NCBI GenBank assembly: GCA_003537575.1
Contig: DPRS01000049.1
Coordinates: forward strand, 1 to 21,707
Source of the DNA: Oxalobacteraceae bacterium
GTDB taxonomy: Bacteria > Pseudomonadota > Gammaproteobacteria > Burkholderiales > Burkholderiaceae_D
Reading direction: 5' to 3'
DNA: 21,707 bases
A model generated the notes under the pieces. It searched no databases and was not told the DNA's origin. It was given only the letters and a program-made list of their open reading frames with translations. Position 1 is the first letter of the stretch; each line of letters begins with the position of its first letter. The position numbers were made by a program, and so were the translations under genes. This document shows positions 7,743 to 14,843 of the stretch, piece by piece.

Positions 7743-8480
7743 TCATTCCACCTTACCCGGCAGACTGAGGTCGCCGGAAGCCACATCGAAGACGTTTTTC
7801 ACGCACAGCAGCGGCGCATGCGCGCTGGCATTGATCTGCAAGCCGGCCGTGATGCCATCGAAGCCGACATTCTTCAGCAGGCTGACATCGTCGAAAGGCA
7901 CGCGCACCGATACCGTCGGGCCGGAAAAGCGCGGCGCATAGCCCGGGCTGTCGATGAACAGCGGGATGCCCGGCCAGGTCTTCGGCAGCTTCGGCTTGCT
8001 GCCCTCGGGAATATCCCGCACCTTCAGTGCGCCCTTGCCGCAGGTATCGTCCGGCACCAGCACCACCCAGTGGGTATGCCAGTCGGCGCCGGTAGTGGCA
8101 AACAGGGGCGTGTCGTCGAAATCCGGGTGGATCGTCACCGCCAGGGCGAGGGTGCCGGAACCCTTCTCGAAGCCCACTTCGGCGGGATCGATCCTGGTCG
8201 GCCACACATAGGAAAACACCGGGGCGCCGGCAAACTTGCCAGTCTTTTTCGGCTTGGCCGCGCCGGCCTTGCCGCTCACCTGCATGGTGAAATCGACCCA
8301 GTTCTTCGCCGAATCAATGCGGATATCGGTCTTGACGATATCGAAGGCGGGCTGCTTGGCGTTGCCCTTTTTCGCCTCGAGCTCATGCGCCGCTGCAGGC
8401 GCGGCCGCGCTCCAGGCCAGCGCCAGGCCCAGCGCCACGCCAGGAATGAGGGTGAAGCGGGATTGCAGTGCAGTGAACAT
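7743..8480 (-). CDS. Secreted protein of unknown function
   Basis: A 245-residue protein. The frame stays open far upstream into the antisense of glnS, but the ATG at 8480 is preceded by AGAGGTG and begins a textbook signal peptide (LIPGVALGLALAWSAAAPAAA, cleavage likely after residue 31), so the gene starts there. The mature part has a Lys-rich segment near residue 80 (KPKKTGKFAG), a conserved-looking HTHWVVLVPDDTCGKGALKV and a second cysteine near the end (LLCVKNVF) that could form a disulfide with the first. No catalytic motif or lipobox is seen and I do not recognise the family. It is transcribed away from glnS; 8481-8675 is the shared upstream region. Confidence 0.8.
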   Translation of the reverse strand: MFTALQSRFTLIPGVALGLALAWSAAAPAAAHELEAKKGNAKQPAFDIVKTDIRIDSAKNWVDFTMQVSGKAGAAKPKKTGKFAGAPVFSYVWPTRIDPAEVGFEKGSGTLALAVTIHPDFDDTPLFATTGADWHTHWVVLVPDDTCGKGALKVRDIPEGSKPKLPKTWPGIPLFIDSPGYAPRFSGPTVSVRVPFDDVSLLKNVGFDGITAGLQINASAHAPLLCVKNVFDVASGDLSLPGKVE

Positions 8481-8675
8481 GGCAACACCTCTTCGTAACA
8501 GGGCAAATAAGCCCTTTTTACGCCAAATCGGGGGAGCGGCAATGGCGTTCATCAAGGCGAGACGCTTTCGCCATCCGGCTTTCCCCTCGACATCTCCCCT
8601 CCCCGCCACCCCGCTACGGTAAAATGGCAACAACAATCCATATTCATTTACCAAGCATTTCGCCCGAAACCATTC

Positions 8676-10448
8676 ATGAGCAACGCACCCAAGAACGGCA
8701 CCAAACCCGCCGCAGCCGACACCAATGCCCCGTCGTCGAATTTCCTGAAAGGGATCATCGAAGCCGATCTGGCATCCGGCAAGTACGCCAACCGCACCGA
8801 CCACCTGTCGCACGCGCTGCCGCCGGTCATCACGCGCTTTCCGCCCGAGCCCAACGGCTACCTGCATATCGGCCATGCCAAGGCGATCTGCCTGAACTTC
8901 AGCCTGGCGCGCGACTACAACGGCCGCTGCCACATGCGCTTCGACGACACCAATCCGACCAAGGAAGAGCAGGAATACGTCGACACCATCCTGGATAGCG
9001 TGAAATGGCTGGGTTTCAACTGGACCCACGAAGGCGCCGCCGGCCCGGTGGAGCACCTGTATTACGCCAGCGATTACTTCGACAAGTTCTATGCCATGGC
9101 GGAATACCTGATCAGCGCCGGCCACGCCTACGTGGATAGCCAGAGCGCCGACGACATGGCAAAAAACCGCGGCAACTTCGGCGAGCCGGGCAAGAACTCG
9201 CCTTTCCGCGACCGCCCGGCAGTCGAATCGCTGGACCTGTTGCGCCGCATGAAGGCCGGCGAATTCAAGGATGGCGAACACATCGTGCGCGCCAAGATCG
9301 ACATGGCCTCGCCCAACATGAACATGCGCGACCCGGCCATCTACCGCATCCGCCATGCGCACCACCATCGCACGGGCGACGCCTGGTGCATCTACCCGAT
9401 GTACGACTATGCGCACCCGATCGAGGATGCCATCGAAAACGTTTCGCACTCGTTCTGCACGCTGGAGTTCCAGGACCACCGGCCGTTCTACGACTGGGTA
9501 TTGGAGCGCCTGGCCGAAGGCGGCTTTTTCAAGAAGCCGCTGCCGCAGCAAACCGAATTCGCGCGCCTGAACCTCACCTATGCCGTCACCAGCAAGAGGA
9601 AGCTCCTGCAGATGGTCCAGGAAAACATCGTCGATGGCTGGGACGACCCGCGCATGCCCACCATCGTCGGCCTGCGCCGCCGTGGCTTCACGCCGGAATC
9701 GATCCAGTTGTTCTGCGAACGCATCGGCGTTTCCAAGGCCGACAGCTGGATCGACATGAGCGTGCTGGAAGGCGCGCTGCGCGACGATCTCGATGAAAAA
9801 GCCCCGCGTGGTGTGGCCGTGCTGCGCCCGCTGAAGCTCATCATCGACAACTTCCCCGATGAACTGACGGTGGAATGTTCGGCGCCCGTGCACCCGCACT
9901 TCCCCGAGCGCGGCCACCGCAGCTTCCCCATCACCAAGGAATTGTGGATCGAGGAAGAAGACTTCATGGAAGTGCCGAGCAAGGGTTACTTCCGCCTCTT
10001 CCCCGGCAACAAGGTGCGCCTGCGTTATGGCTACGTGGTGGAGTGCACCGGTTGCGACAAGGATGAAAACGGCAAGGTGATCGCCGTGCACTGCAACTAC
10101 TTCCCGGACAGTAAATCAGGCACGGAAGGCAGCGCCAACTATAAGGTCAAGGGCAATCTCCACTGGGTGAGCAGCACGCATGCGCTGGAAGCGGAAGTGC
10201 GGATGTATGACCGCCTGTTTGCCGATGCGATGCCCGATTCGGGCGGCAAGGATTTCAAGCAGGCGCTGAATCCACATTCGAAGGAAGTGATTACGGCTTA
10301 CCTGGAACAGGGGATGAAGCATGCGATGCCGGACGAGAAGTTCCAGTTCGAGCGGCATGGGTATTTTGTGGCGGATCGGGTGGATTCGAAGGCGGGGAAG
10401 CCGGTGTTTAATCGGGTGGTGACTTTGAAGGATAGTTGGGGGAAGTAG
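8676..10448 (+). CDS. glnS: Glutamine--tRNA ligase
   Basis: A full-length 590-residue class I glutaminyl-tRNA synthetase. The HIGH motif is at residues 64-67 within PPEPNGYLHIGHAK, and the KMSKS-loop equivalent is VTSKRK at about 304-309, threonine standing where E. coli GlnRS has methionine; the lysine needed for catalysis is kept. GWDDPRMPTIVGLRRRG follows, as in other GlnRS enzymes, and the anticodon-binding beta-barrel region makes up the C-terminal part. An N-terminal extension of about 20 residues rich in Ala, Asn and Pro precedes the core. No Shine-Dalgarno sequence is visible before the ATG. The gene ends in a strong terminator. GlnRS implies direct charging of tRNA(Gln), as in most beta- and gammaproteobacteria. 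Confidence 0.98.
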   Translation: MSNAPKNGTKPAAADTNAPSSNFLKGIIEADLASGKYANRTDHLSHALPPVITRFPPEPNGYLHIGHAKAICLNFSLARDYNGRCHMRFDDTNPTKEEQEYVDTILDSVKWLGFNWTHEGAAGPVEHLYYASDYFDKFYAMAEYLISAGHAYVDSQSADDMAKNRGNFGEPGKNSPFRDRPAVESLDLLRRMKAGEFKDGEHIVRAKIDMASPNMNMRDPAIYRIRHAHHHRTGDAWCIYPMYDYAHPIEDAIENVSHSFCTLEFQDHRPFYDWVLERLAEGGFFKKPLPQQTEFARLNLTYAVTSKRKLLQMVQENIVDGWDDPRMPTIVGLRRRGFTPESIQLFCERIGVSKADSWIDMSVLEGALRDDLDEKAPRGVAVLRPLKLIIDNFPDELTVECSAPVHPHFPERGHRSFPITKELWIEEEDFMEVPSKGYFRLFPGNKVRLRYGYVVECTGCDKDENGKVIAVHCNYFPDSKSGTEGSANYKVKGNLHWVSSTHALEAEVRMYDRLFADAMPDSGGKDFKQALNPHSKEVITAYLEQGMKHAMPDEKFQFERHGYFVADRVDSKAGKPVFNRVVTLKDSWGK

Positions 10449-10465
10449 GAATTAGCTCAGTTCGT

Positions 10466-10493
10466 AAAAAAGCCCGCAGATGCGGGCTTTTTT
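10466..10493 (+). terminator. Rho-independent terminator of glnS
   Basis: GCCCGCA (10472-10478), loop GA, TGCGGGC (10481-10487), flanked by a run of six A and a run of six T. It begins 17 bases behind the glnS stop. Symmetrical A/T tracts make it bidirectional. Confidence 0.9.
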
Positions 10494-10535
10494 ATTTTTC
10501 TGCCGCTATCTTCTAGCTGTTCACCCCTAGACAGA

Positions 10536-10562
10536 AGCCGACTTTTCGAGGTCGGCTTTTTT
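10536..10562 (+). terminator. Second rho-independent terminator downstream of glnS
   Basis: AGCCGAC (10536-10542), an 8-base loop, GTCGGCT (10551-10557) and six T residues (10557-10562). Orientation favours the plus strand. It lies 43 bases after the first terminator, with no plus-strand gene between, so it is either a tandem back-up or the remains of a gene lost when the neighbouring AT-rich block arrived. Confidence 0.75.
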
Positions 10563-10665
10563 CGCAAATTTCCGGCATCCCAAACCAACCGGCGCACCAG
10601 GACACCCTTTAGAATCAAGCACTTAATATCATTGGCGCTATTACCTTTTGTGTCTATTAATGCAT

Positions 10666-11532
10666 TTACAAAAGGTTTTTGGTAGGCCAGTAAAATAGCT
10701 TGTTGAGTTTTGATTGGTAGTGTCGATGCTCTTGCAGTAGCTGCTTTTTTGGTTCGAGAAGCAATGACTTCCACAGCTGGGGCGTCATAGTTTTCCAGGT
10801 CGGATTGGAGAATGGACCCTGGGGAGGGCTGGTCCCAAACGTAACCATGTCCCATTCTTCGTCGTCAAAATCCTCATAGTGTTCAAGCCACACAAGACGG
10901 TCTGGAGGAATTTCAAACCGTTCACAAACCTGGAAGCAAATATCTTCAACCGCATTGGTGATACTTATTCCGGGATTGCCGACGACCGACATACAGGCAA
11001 CGACGATTCTTTCGTCTGGAAGATCAATACGCTCGATTAGGCAAATACCGTCTGAGCCGTTGCCTGACTTGAAGGCAAATAACTCAGGCTGATTCGCCAC
11101 CTGCCAAAGAGGATAGCGCCATGGTTCGGCCATAAAACCCAGATCTTTAGGAAATCGCCGTCGTACTGACTCGAACTCCGACCGCGGCGGCAATGGCACA
11201 AGTTCCGGTAGATCCTGCTCCTTGCTGTCGACCACCGCTTTCTGTGTGGCTTCCGGATGCCTGTCGTACAACCTGTCTCTATACTTCTTTACTTCGGCTT
11301 GCGTTACCCCCTTTGACTGGCTCGTTTTACTGTCGTATTCATCGTGGTGGTCTAGGCATAGCCATACGAGGTTTTCAAACGTGGCATCGCTTGGATCGCG
11401 GTTAATGTGTGCTAGCTGCCCTCTACGGACTTCATCACGCTCGTCCAGAAAGACACAAAGGCAACAACGACGGCGAGAGGCGTATAGGACGCTGGTCTCT
11501 ACTGCGCTTGGCGTTTTACGTCTGTTGGGCAT
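10666..11532 (-). CDS. HNH endonuclease-like protein with unrecognised C-terminal domain
   Basis: A 288-residue protein. The N-terminal 90 residues have an HNH pattern: C23 and C26 (CCLC), AHIN with H42, NLVWLCLDHHDEYD with N54, C59, H62 and H63. HNH domains bind a metal and cut or nick nucleic acid; with the two cysteine pairs a structural zinc is also likely. The following SQSKGVTQAEVKKYRDRLYD is common in stand-alone HNH proteins of defence islands. Residues from about 120 to 288 form a separate acidic/aromatic domain (DRLVWLEHYEDFDDEEWDMV) that I cannot assign. The gene is visibly AT-richer than its core neighbours. The ATG at 11532 lacks a Shine-Dalgarno sequence. It is not in one operon with the ATPase pair: 310 bases with an IS relic lie between. 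Restriction-type defence is an inference. Confidence 0.75.
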   Translation of the reverse strand: MPNRRKTPSAVETSVLYASRRRCCLCVFLDERDEVRRGQLAHINRDPSDATFENLVWLCLDHHDEYDSKTSQSKGVTQAEVKKYRDRLYDRHPEATQKAVVDSKEQDLPELVPLPPRSEFESVRRRFPKDLGFMAEPWRYPLWQVANQPELFAFKSGNGSDGICLIERIDLPDERIVVACMSVVGNPGISITNAVEDICFQVCERFEIPPDRLVWLEHYEDFDDEEWDMVTFGTSPPQGPFSNPTWKTMTPQLWKSLLLEPKKQLLQEHRHYQSKLNKLFYWPTKNLL

Positions 11533-11543
11533 ATATGAAATGA

Positions 11544-11699
11544 TTGTTAGATAACAGCTTCTTCAAAGTTAAACGTCGCCCGCTATGTAACTTGCCTTAC
11601 CGGCGTCTGGTGCGCGATTATAAGCAGCGCCTCGATGTATCAGAAAACATGATTTATGCCGACATAGGTAGCTTGTTGATGAAGCGCATTTTTAACTAA
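11544..11699 (+). pseudogene. C-terminal relic of an IS5-family transposase
   Basis: In the 310-base gap between the HNH gene and the 162-aa gene, one plus-strand frame reads VKRRPLCNLPYRRLVRDY, then RLDVSENMIYADIGSLLMKR and a TAA at 11697-11699. This aligns without gaps to the C-terminal DDE-transposase motif of IS5-family members (V-E-R-x-F-A-W-L-x-x-Y-R-R-L-x-[KR]-D-Y, then an SEAMIY-A-L-M-RR-like tail). The lysine at the place of the conserved Glu and the lost WL show decay. Only about 50 codons remain; the 5' part is missing, cut off close to the start of the HNH gene. Family assignment is from memory of the motif. Nothing else was recognised in this gap apart from the presumed HNH gene promoter region. 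Confidence 0.6.
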
Positions 11700-11708
11700 A
11701 AAATTAAT

Positions 11709-11725
11709 ATTCAAACGGACTCTAA
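11709..11725 (+). mobile_element. Possible right terminal repeat of the IS relic with TAA target
   Basis: ATTCAAACGGACTC (11709-11722) starts 10 bases after the relic stop codon; read inward it is GAGTCCGTTTGAAT, which has the look of an IS5-group terminal repeat starting GAG. The next three bases TAA fit a TNA-type target duplication used by some IS5-family subgroups. No left copy exists in the window, so the end cannot be proved by pairing. Confidence 0.35.
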
Positions 11726-11842
11726 CAGCTGGAAGATAACGTTTTCTGCTCAATCAAATTACATCTAAATTATTGCGCAGATTTTCCCTAACAAATTATG
11801 CCTGCCAAGTAGTGAATATGCCACCGAAGGAAGGCTTTGCAA

Positions 11843-12331
11843 TTACTTTGCCTCGCCGGTCTTATAAAAACAATGGTGTGCATCCAAGAACACAACATAG
11901 AACGTGTTGCAGTCAAATCTCGAACCGCAATTGTGCATTTTCTCGTGAAATTCTTGGGGCAACGTAAAGCCTATCAGCCGGACAGATTGCTCCAGCCTAA
12001 ACCGGCCCCATTGGGCTTGGTGAGGAACGTGTTTTGGATGCTCAAAGTCGCTTTTTTTAGGAAAAGCTCCATATATAGCAAGCACGGTTCCAGATTTCCC
12101 GACACGTTGATTCTGCCAGTGCGAAAGAGGCATGACTGAGTATTCTTTTAACTTATCGAGCAGCTTCACAAGTTGTCCTGCGTCCCATTGATCAAATGAC
12201 TGGCCAGCAGGCTGCTTGCAAAAGTATGAAAAATTAAATTTACACCGTTGAGCAAGTGTGTCGGAATCTAAATCAATACTCGCTTGTGGTATCGATGCCA
12301 GAAAACCTATCTTCCTGGAATTGACGTTCAT
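11843..12331 (-). CDS. Unknown 162-residue protein coupled to the AAA ATPase
   Basis: A 162-residue protein whose ATG overlaps the stop of the ATPase gene by four bases (ATGA), so the two are translationally coupled and very probably act together. There is no signal peptide or membrane segment. Visible conserved-looking blocks are FSYFCKQPAGQSFDQWDAGQ, QWGRFRLEQSVRLIGFTLP and a C-terminal FDCNTFYVVFLDAHHCFYKT. The compact, aromatic-rich C-terminal block with HH and several acidic residues could hold an active site, but I do not recognise a known nuclease or toxin motif. Small proteins of this look paired with RloA/AriA-like ATPases make an effector or sensor role plausible; that is inference. 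The base composition is AT-rich like the ATPase gene. Confidence 0.7.
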   Translation of the reverse strand: MNVNSRKIGFLASIPQASIDLDSDTLAQRCKFNFSYFCKQPAGQSFDQWDAGQLVKLLDKLKEYSVMPLSHWQNQRVGKSGTVLAIYGAFPKKSDFEHPKHVPHQAQWGRFRLEQSVRLIGFTLPQEFHEKMHNCGSRFDCNTFYVVFLDAHHCFYKTGEAK

Positions 12332-13467
12332 AGCCTAGGAACTCCACCGATTCTCCCCTCGTTATATATAGGTCGAATCGGGCGATCGTTCCTCAATATA
12401 TCACCAGGTATTTCATCAAGTCGATACACATAACTCTCGTTTTCCTCCTTAGCCACTAGATAAGTACGATACCGGCCAAGCATATTCAGAATTTCAGAAT
12501 CATGCGTAGAAAAAATGAATTGAGCGTCGTTGCTATTGATTTCAGGATCAAGGAAGAGATTGACCAGTTTTGGTAGGATATGCGGGTGCAAGTTCATGTC
12601 GAGCTCATCGACGATCAAAATCCCTCCCGAGTTAAGTGTGTAATAGTATGAAGCAAGGTTCCTAAATAGCGTTTTAGTTCCGCTCGACTCTGCCATGTCA
12701 ATTACGGGGAGATCTTGTCCATTGACCTTGTGAAAAAACACAGGAAAGAATTCCTCCTTCCCTTCTCTGTTCTTGAAGGTCGAAATTTCAATATTAGAGA
12801 CTCCAACATCACATTCGCGTATGAATTTCTTTACAAAACCAAATACCTTTTCATGGGTAGCAAGAAAATTCGACACTGTGTCCATACTCATAGGCTCTTC
12901 GTGGAGCCCCCCTATATGAACGTTTGCAATCATCAAATTAAAAAACCGATAAATATCATCAAGCTCGTTTAACTCATATTGGTGTGCGGTTGAGATAATT
13001 GACGCATTCTTGCGAATCTTAATTTTGTCTAAGTTTGCAAATGGACGAGTCTTTACTGTGAGCTCGTTTCCGATCCGCTCCAGGACTTTCCTTTTGCGAG
13101 TCTTCGTTTGGAAGATCGTCTCACGCCTAACCTCGGTGTCTGTCGTCTCAAGTTCATAACGATAGAAGTCTTCGTTAATTTTAAATTCCGCGTAAAACTG
13201 CGAAGGCTCCTCGCTATCATAAAACGATGAAACTCCTATCGTCTCCTCGGGCTCGCTTGCAAAAGAATTAGTGCAAAAGTGACTTAAAAAAGCCAGTCCT
13301 TTAAGCAATTGAGTTTTCCCGGAACCATTTGCACCCTTGACGCAAAGCACATGTGTAAAGTCGCGCTTGCGAGAAATTGATTCAGGACAATTCGCATCAA
13401 GGCGCAAGGATAGAGAGGCTCCTTCTTTAAAGGAGAAGAAATTTCTTAAACCGAATTCCAAGAGCAT
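12328..13467 (-). CDS. AAA ATPase of the RloA/AriA (AAA15/21, OLD-like) type, candidate defence protein
   Basis: A 379-residue ABC-type AAA ATPase. I start it at the ATG at 13467 (MLLEFGLRNFFSFKEGASL) because GAGG lies 5 bases upstream; a TTG 15 bases earlier is possible. The N-terminus is the standard AAA15 opening, with Walker A GANGSGKT at residues 45-52, Walker B ILIVDELD (D287, E288) and the switch STHD near 320. Between them is the lid/coiled region (about 90-250). Such ATPases sense infection or hold a toxic partner in check in systems such as RloAB, PARIS, Septu and OLD/Gabija-like pairs. The next gene overlaps by ATGA. There is no TOPRIM nuclease (RloB/AriB) here; the partner is a different small protein. 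AT-rich sequence and the IS relic nearby suggest acquisition by transfer. The biochemical class is sure, the role in defence inferred. Confidence 0.88.
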   Translation of the reverse strand: MLLEFGLRNFFSFKEGASLSLRLDANCPESISRKRDFTHVLCVKGANGSGKTQLLKGLAFLSHFCTNSFASEPEETIGVSSFYDSEEPSQFYAEFKINEDFYRYELETTDTEVRRETIFQTKTRKRKVLERIGNELTVKTRPFANLDKIKIRKNASIISTAHQYELNELDDIYRFFNLMIANVHIGGLHEEPMSMDTVSNFLATHEKVFGFVKKFIRECDVGVSNIEISTFKNREGKEEFFPVFFHKVNGQDLPVIDMAESSGTKTLFRNLASYYYTLNSGGILIVDELDMNLHPHILPKLVNLFLDPEINSNDAQFIFSTHDSEILNMLGRYRTYLVAKEENESYVYRLDEIPGDILRNDRPIRPIYNEGRIGGVPRL

Positions 13468-13480
13468 TTTCGCCTCTAAC

Positions 13481-13511
13481 AATCATGATTTTCCGTCGAT
13501 TTTGACGGAAA
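13481..13511 (-). promoter_or_regulatory. Inverted repeats upstream of the ATPase operon, possible operator
   Basis: Two palindromic elements abut 14 bases upstream of the ATPase ATG: the perfect 10-base palindrome AATCATGATT (13481-13490), and TTTCCGTC-GATTTT-GACGGAAA (13490-13511), an 8-bp stem with a 6-base loop. There is no T tract, so it is not a terminator. Position between the promoter and start fits an operator for autoregulation or an RNA hairpin in the leader. Confidence 0.45.
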
Positions 13512-13582
13512 TTGCCAACATTTTACACTATTGCGGACATAATTTATCTGACGTGATGTGGTGCCGTTACGCAAATTGCCAA
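13505..13582. repeat. Direct repeat ACG[G/C]AAATTGCCAA, two copies 64 bases apart
   Basis: ACGGAAATTGCCAA (13505-13518) and ACGCAAATTGCCAA (13569-13582) match at 13 of 14 positions. The first overlaps the hairpin in front of the ATPase gene. The two may be regulator half-sites in the upstream region of the ATPase operon or mark an insertion edge, since this is about where the AT-rich block meets the GC-rich regulator gene. Confidence 0.35.
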
Positions 13583-13639
13583 TGACGCTATTTACAATGC
13601 CGTTCTGCTATGGATTTTCGGCGTAATTTATTGCCCCTT

Positions 13640-14671
13640 TTATCCGCTCCCCAACGCCCCCCGCATCGCCCCAAACCTCTTACGATATTGCGCAGGCGTC
13701 AAATTCACCTGCCGCCTGAACAACCGGCTGAAAAACCCCGGATCTTCATATCCAACTCCATTGGCAATCGCCTCGATCGGCTCATTCCCCGCTTCCAGCA
13801 TTTGCTTGGCCTCTTCCAATCGCACCGTATGCACATACTCCAGCGGTGGCATGCCAGTAGCCTGCTGAAAACGACGCTTGAAAGAACGCTCCGCCAGGCC
13901 GCTCAGTTCGATCATGGCAGCCACGGGCGACGCTGTTGCATAGTGGTCCGCGATCCATGCCTGGCAGCGCGCAATCACCGCGTCATCCGACTGGCTTGCC
14001 CGCGCCAGCCTTGAGAACGGCTGTTGCCCGATGTGATGCCAGTCGATCAGGTTGATGCGGGCAACCTGCATGGCGACATCGACGCTGACCAGGCGGGAGA
14101 TCAGGTAGAGCGTGAGATCCAGCCACGTGGTGCCGCCGCCCGCCATGATGAGGCGCTGCCCTTCGCCGGAGGCCACCAGGGCACGCTGGCCGCGCACGGT
14201 GATCTTGGGAAAGCGGCGCGCCATCACGTCGCAATAGGCCCAATGCGTCGTCGCTTCCCAGCCATCGAGCATGCCCGCTTCGGCCAGCAGCATGGCGCCG
14301 GAGCAGGCAGTTGCGACCAGGGCGCCGGCTGCATAGCATTGCTTCAGGCATGCGATCTCTTCAGTGAAGCGCCCTGCCATCGATTCGCCGGGCGCCACCA
14401 GCAGTTCGGGCATGCACACCACCTGGGCGCCCTCGCAAGCAGCGAGAGTCGCGTCCGGCGTGATGCGCACGCCATTGCCTGCCGCAAACACTGTGCCATG
14501 TTTTGACACCACCTGCACCTGGAACAGCGACGTGCCAGGGTGGCCATCGACGATCAGGCCCCAGTCGCGCCCGGCGCTCATGAACAGGTCGTACATGCCA
14601 TAGACCACCGATGCGGAAGTCTCCGGCATGGCGATGATGGCGATGCGGATGGTGGAAGTGGCAGTAGGCAT
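13640..14671 (-). CDS. GlxA-type transcriptional regulator (DJ-1/PfpI-like domain plus AraC HTH)
   Basis: A 343-residue regulator. Residues 8-190 form a DJ-1/PfpI (class I glutamine amidotransferase-like) domain with the family motif TACSGAMLLAEAGML (C123 at the nucleophile elbow) followed by TTHWAY. Residues of about 230-335 form the double helix-turn-helix AraC domain, including GLAERSFKRRFQQATGMPPLEYV and the second helix signature DPGFFSRLFRRQVNLTPAQYRKRF. Such proteins sense small molecules and usually activate a neighbouring gene. It is divergent from the homocysteine S-methyltransferase gene, with 172 bases between the two start codons, so that gene is the likely target. The ligand is not predictable. 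The start at 14671 lacks a strong ribosome-binding site. Confidence 0.93.
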   Translation of the reverse strand: MPTATSTIRIAIIAMPETSASVVYGMYDLFMSAGRDWGLIVDGHPGTSLFQVQVVSKHGTVFAAGNGVRITPDATLAACEGAQVVCMPELLVAPGESMAGRFTEEIACLKQCYAAGALVATACSGAMLLAEAGMLDGWEATTHWAYCDVMARRFPKITVRGQRALVASGEGQRLIMAGGGTTWLDLTLYLISRLVSVDVAMQVARINLIDWHHIGQQPFSRLARASQSDDAVIARCQAWIADHYATASPVAAMIELSGLAERSFKRRFQQATGMPPLEYVHTVRLEEAKQMLEAGNEPIEAIANGVGYEDPGFFSRLFRRQVNLTPAQYRKRFGAMRGALGSG

Positions 14672-14843
14672 GGCCGATTTGTCCGGTTGTTTGCCGAAAT
14701 GGCTTTAGCGCGCCTTGCGGGCTGCGCCTATTCTGTCATCCATGAGTCAGCCATGCATGCGCAACCCCAACCGCCCTGCCGGAATTCTAAGCGATCCGGC
14801 GCGGCGCCAACCCAACCGCACCAGCCACTTGATGGAGTTCACC

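Noticed and set aside
8481..10091. Long open frame on the minus strand upstream of, and in frame with, the secreted protein gene at 7743-8480
   Set aside because: It is antisense to glnS, which has all its motifs; such open antisense frames are common in GC-rich coding DNA. The AGAGGTG site and signal peptide place the real start at 8480.
10457..10855. 132-codon minus-strand frame over the glnS terminators and the end of the HNH gene
   Set aside because: It reads through both terminator hairpins and overlaps the HNH gene in another frame; the translation has no domain and no ribosome site.
10563..13582. CGCAAATTTCC (10563-10573) and CGCAAATTGCC (13570-13580) as possible attachment-site repeats flanking the AT-rich block
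   Set aside because: Only 11 bases with one mismatch, AT-rich, no integrase and no tRNA; chance is a sufficient explanation without an empty-site comparison.
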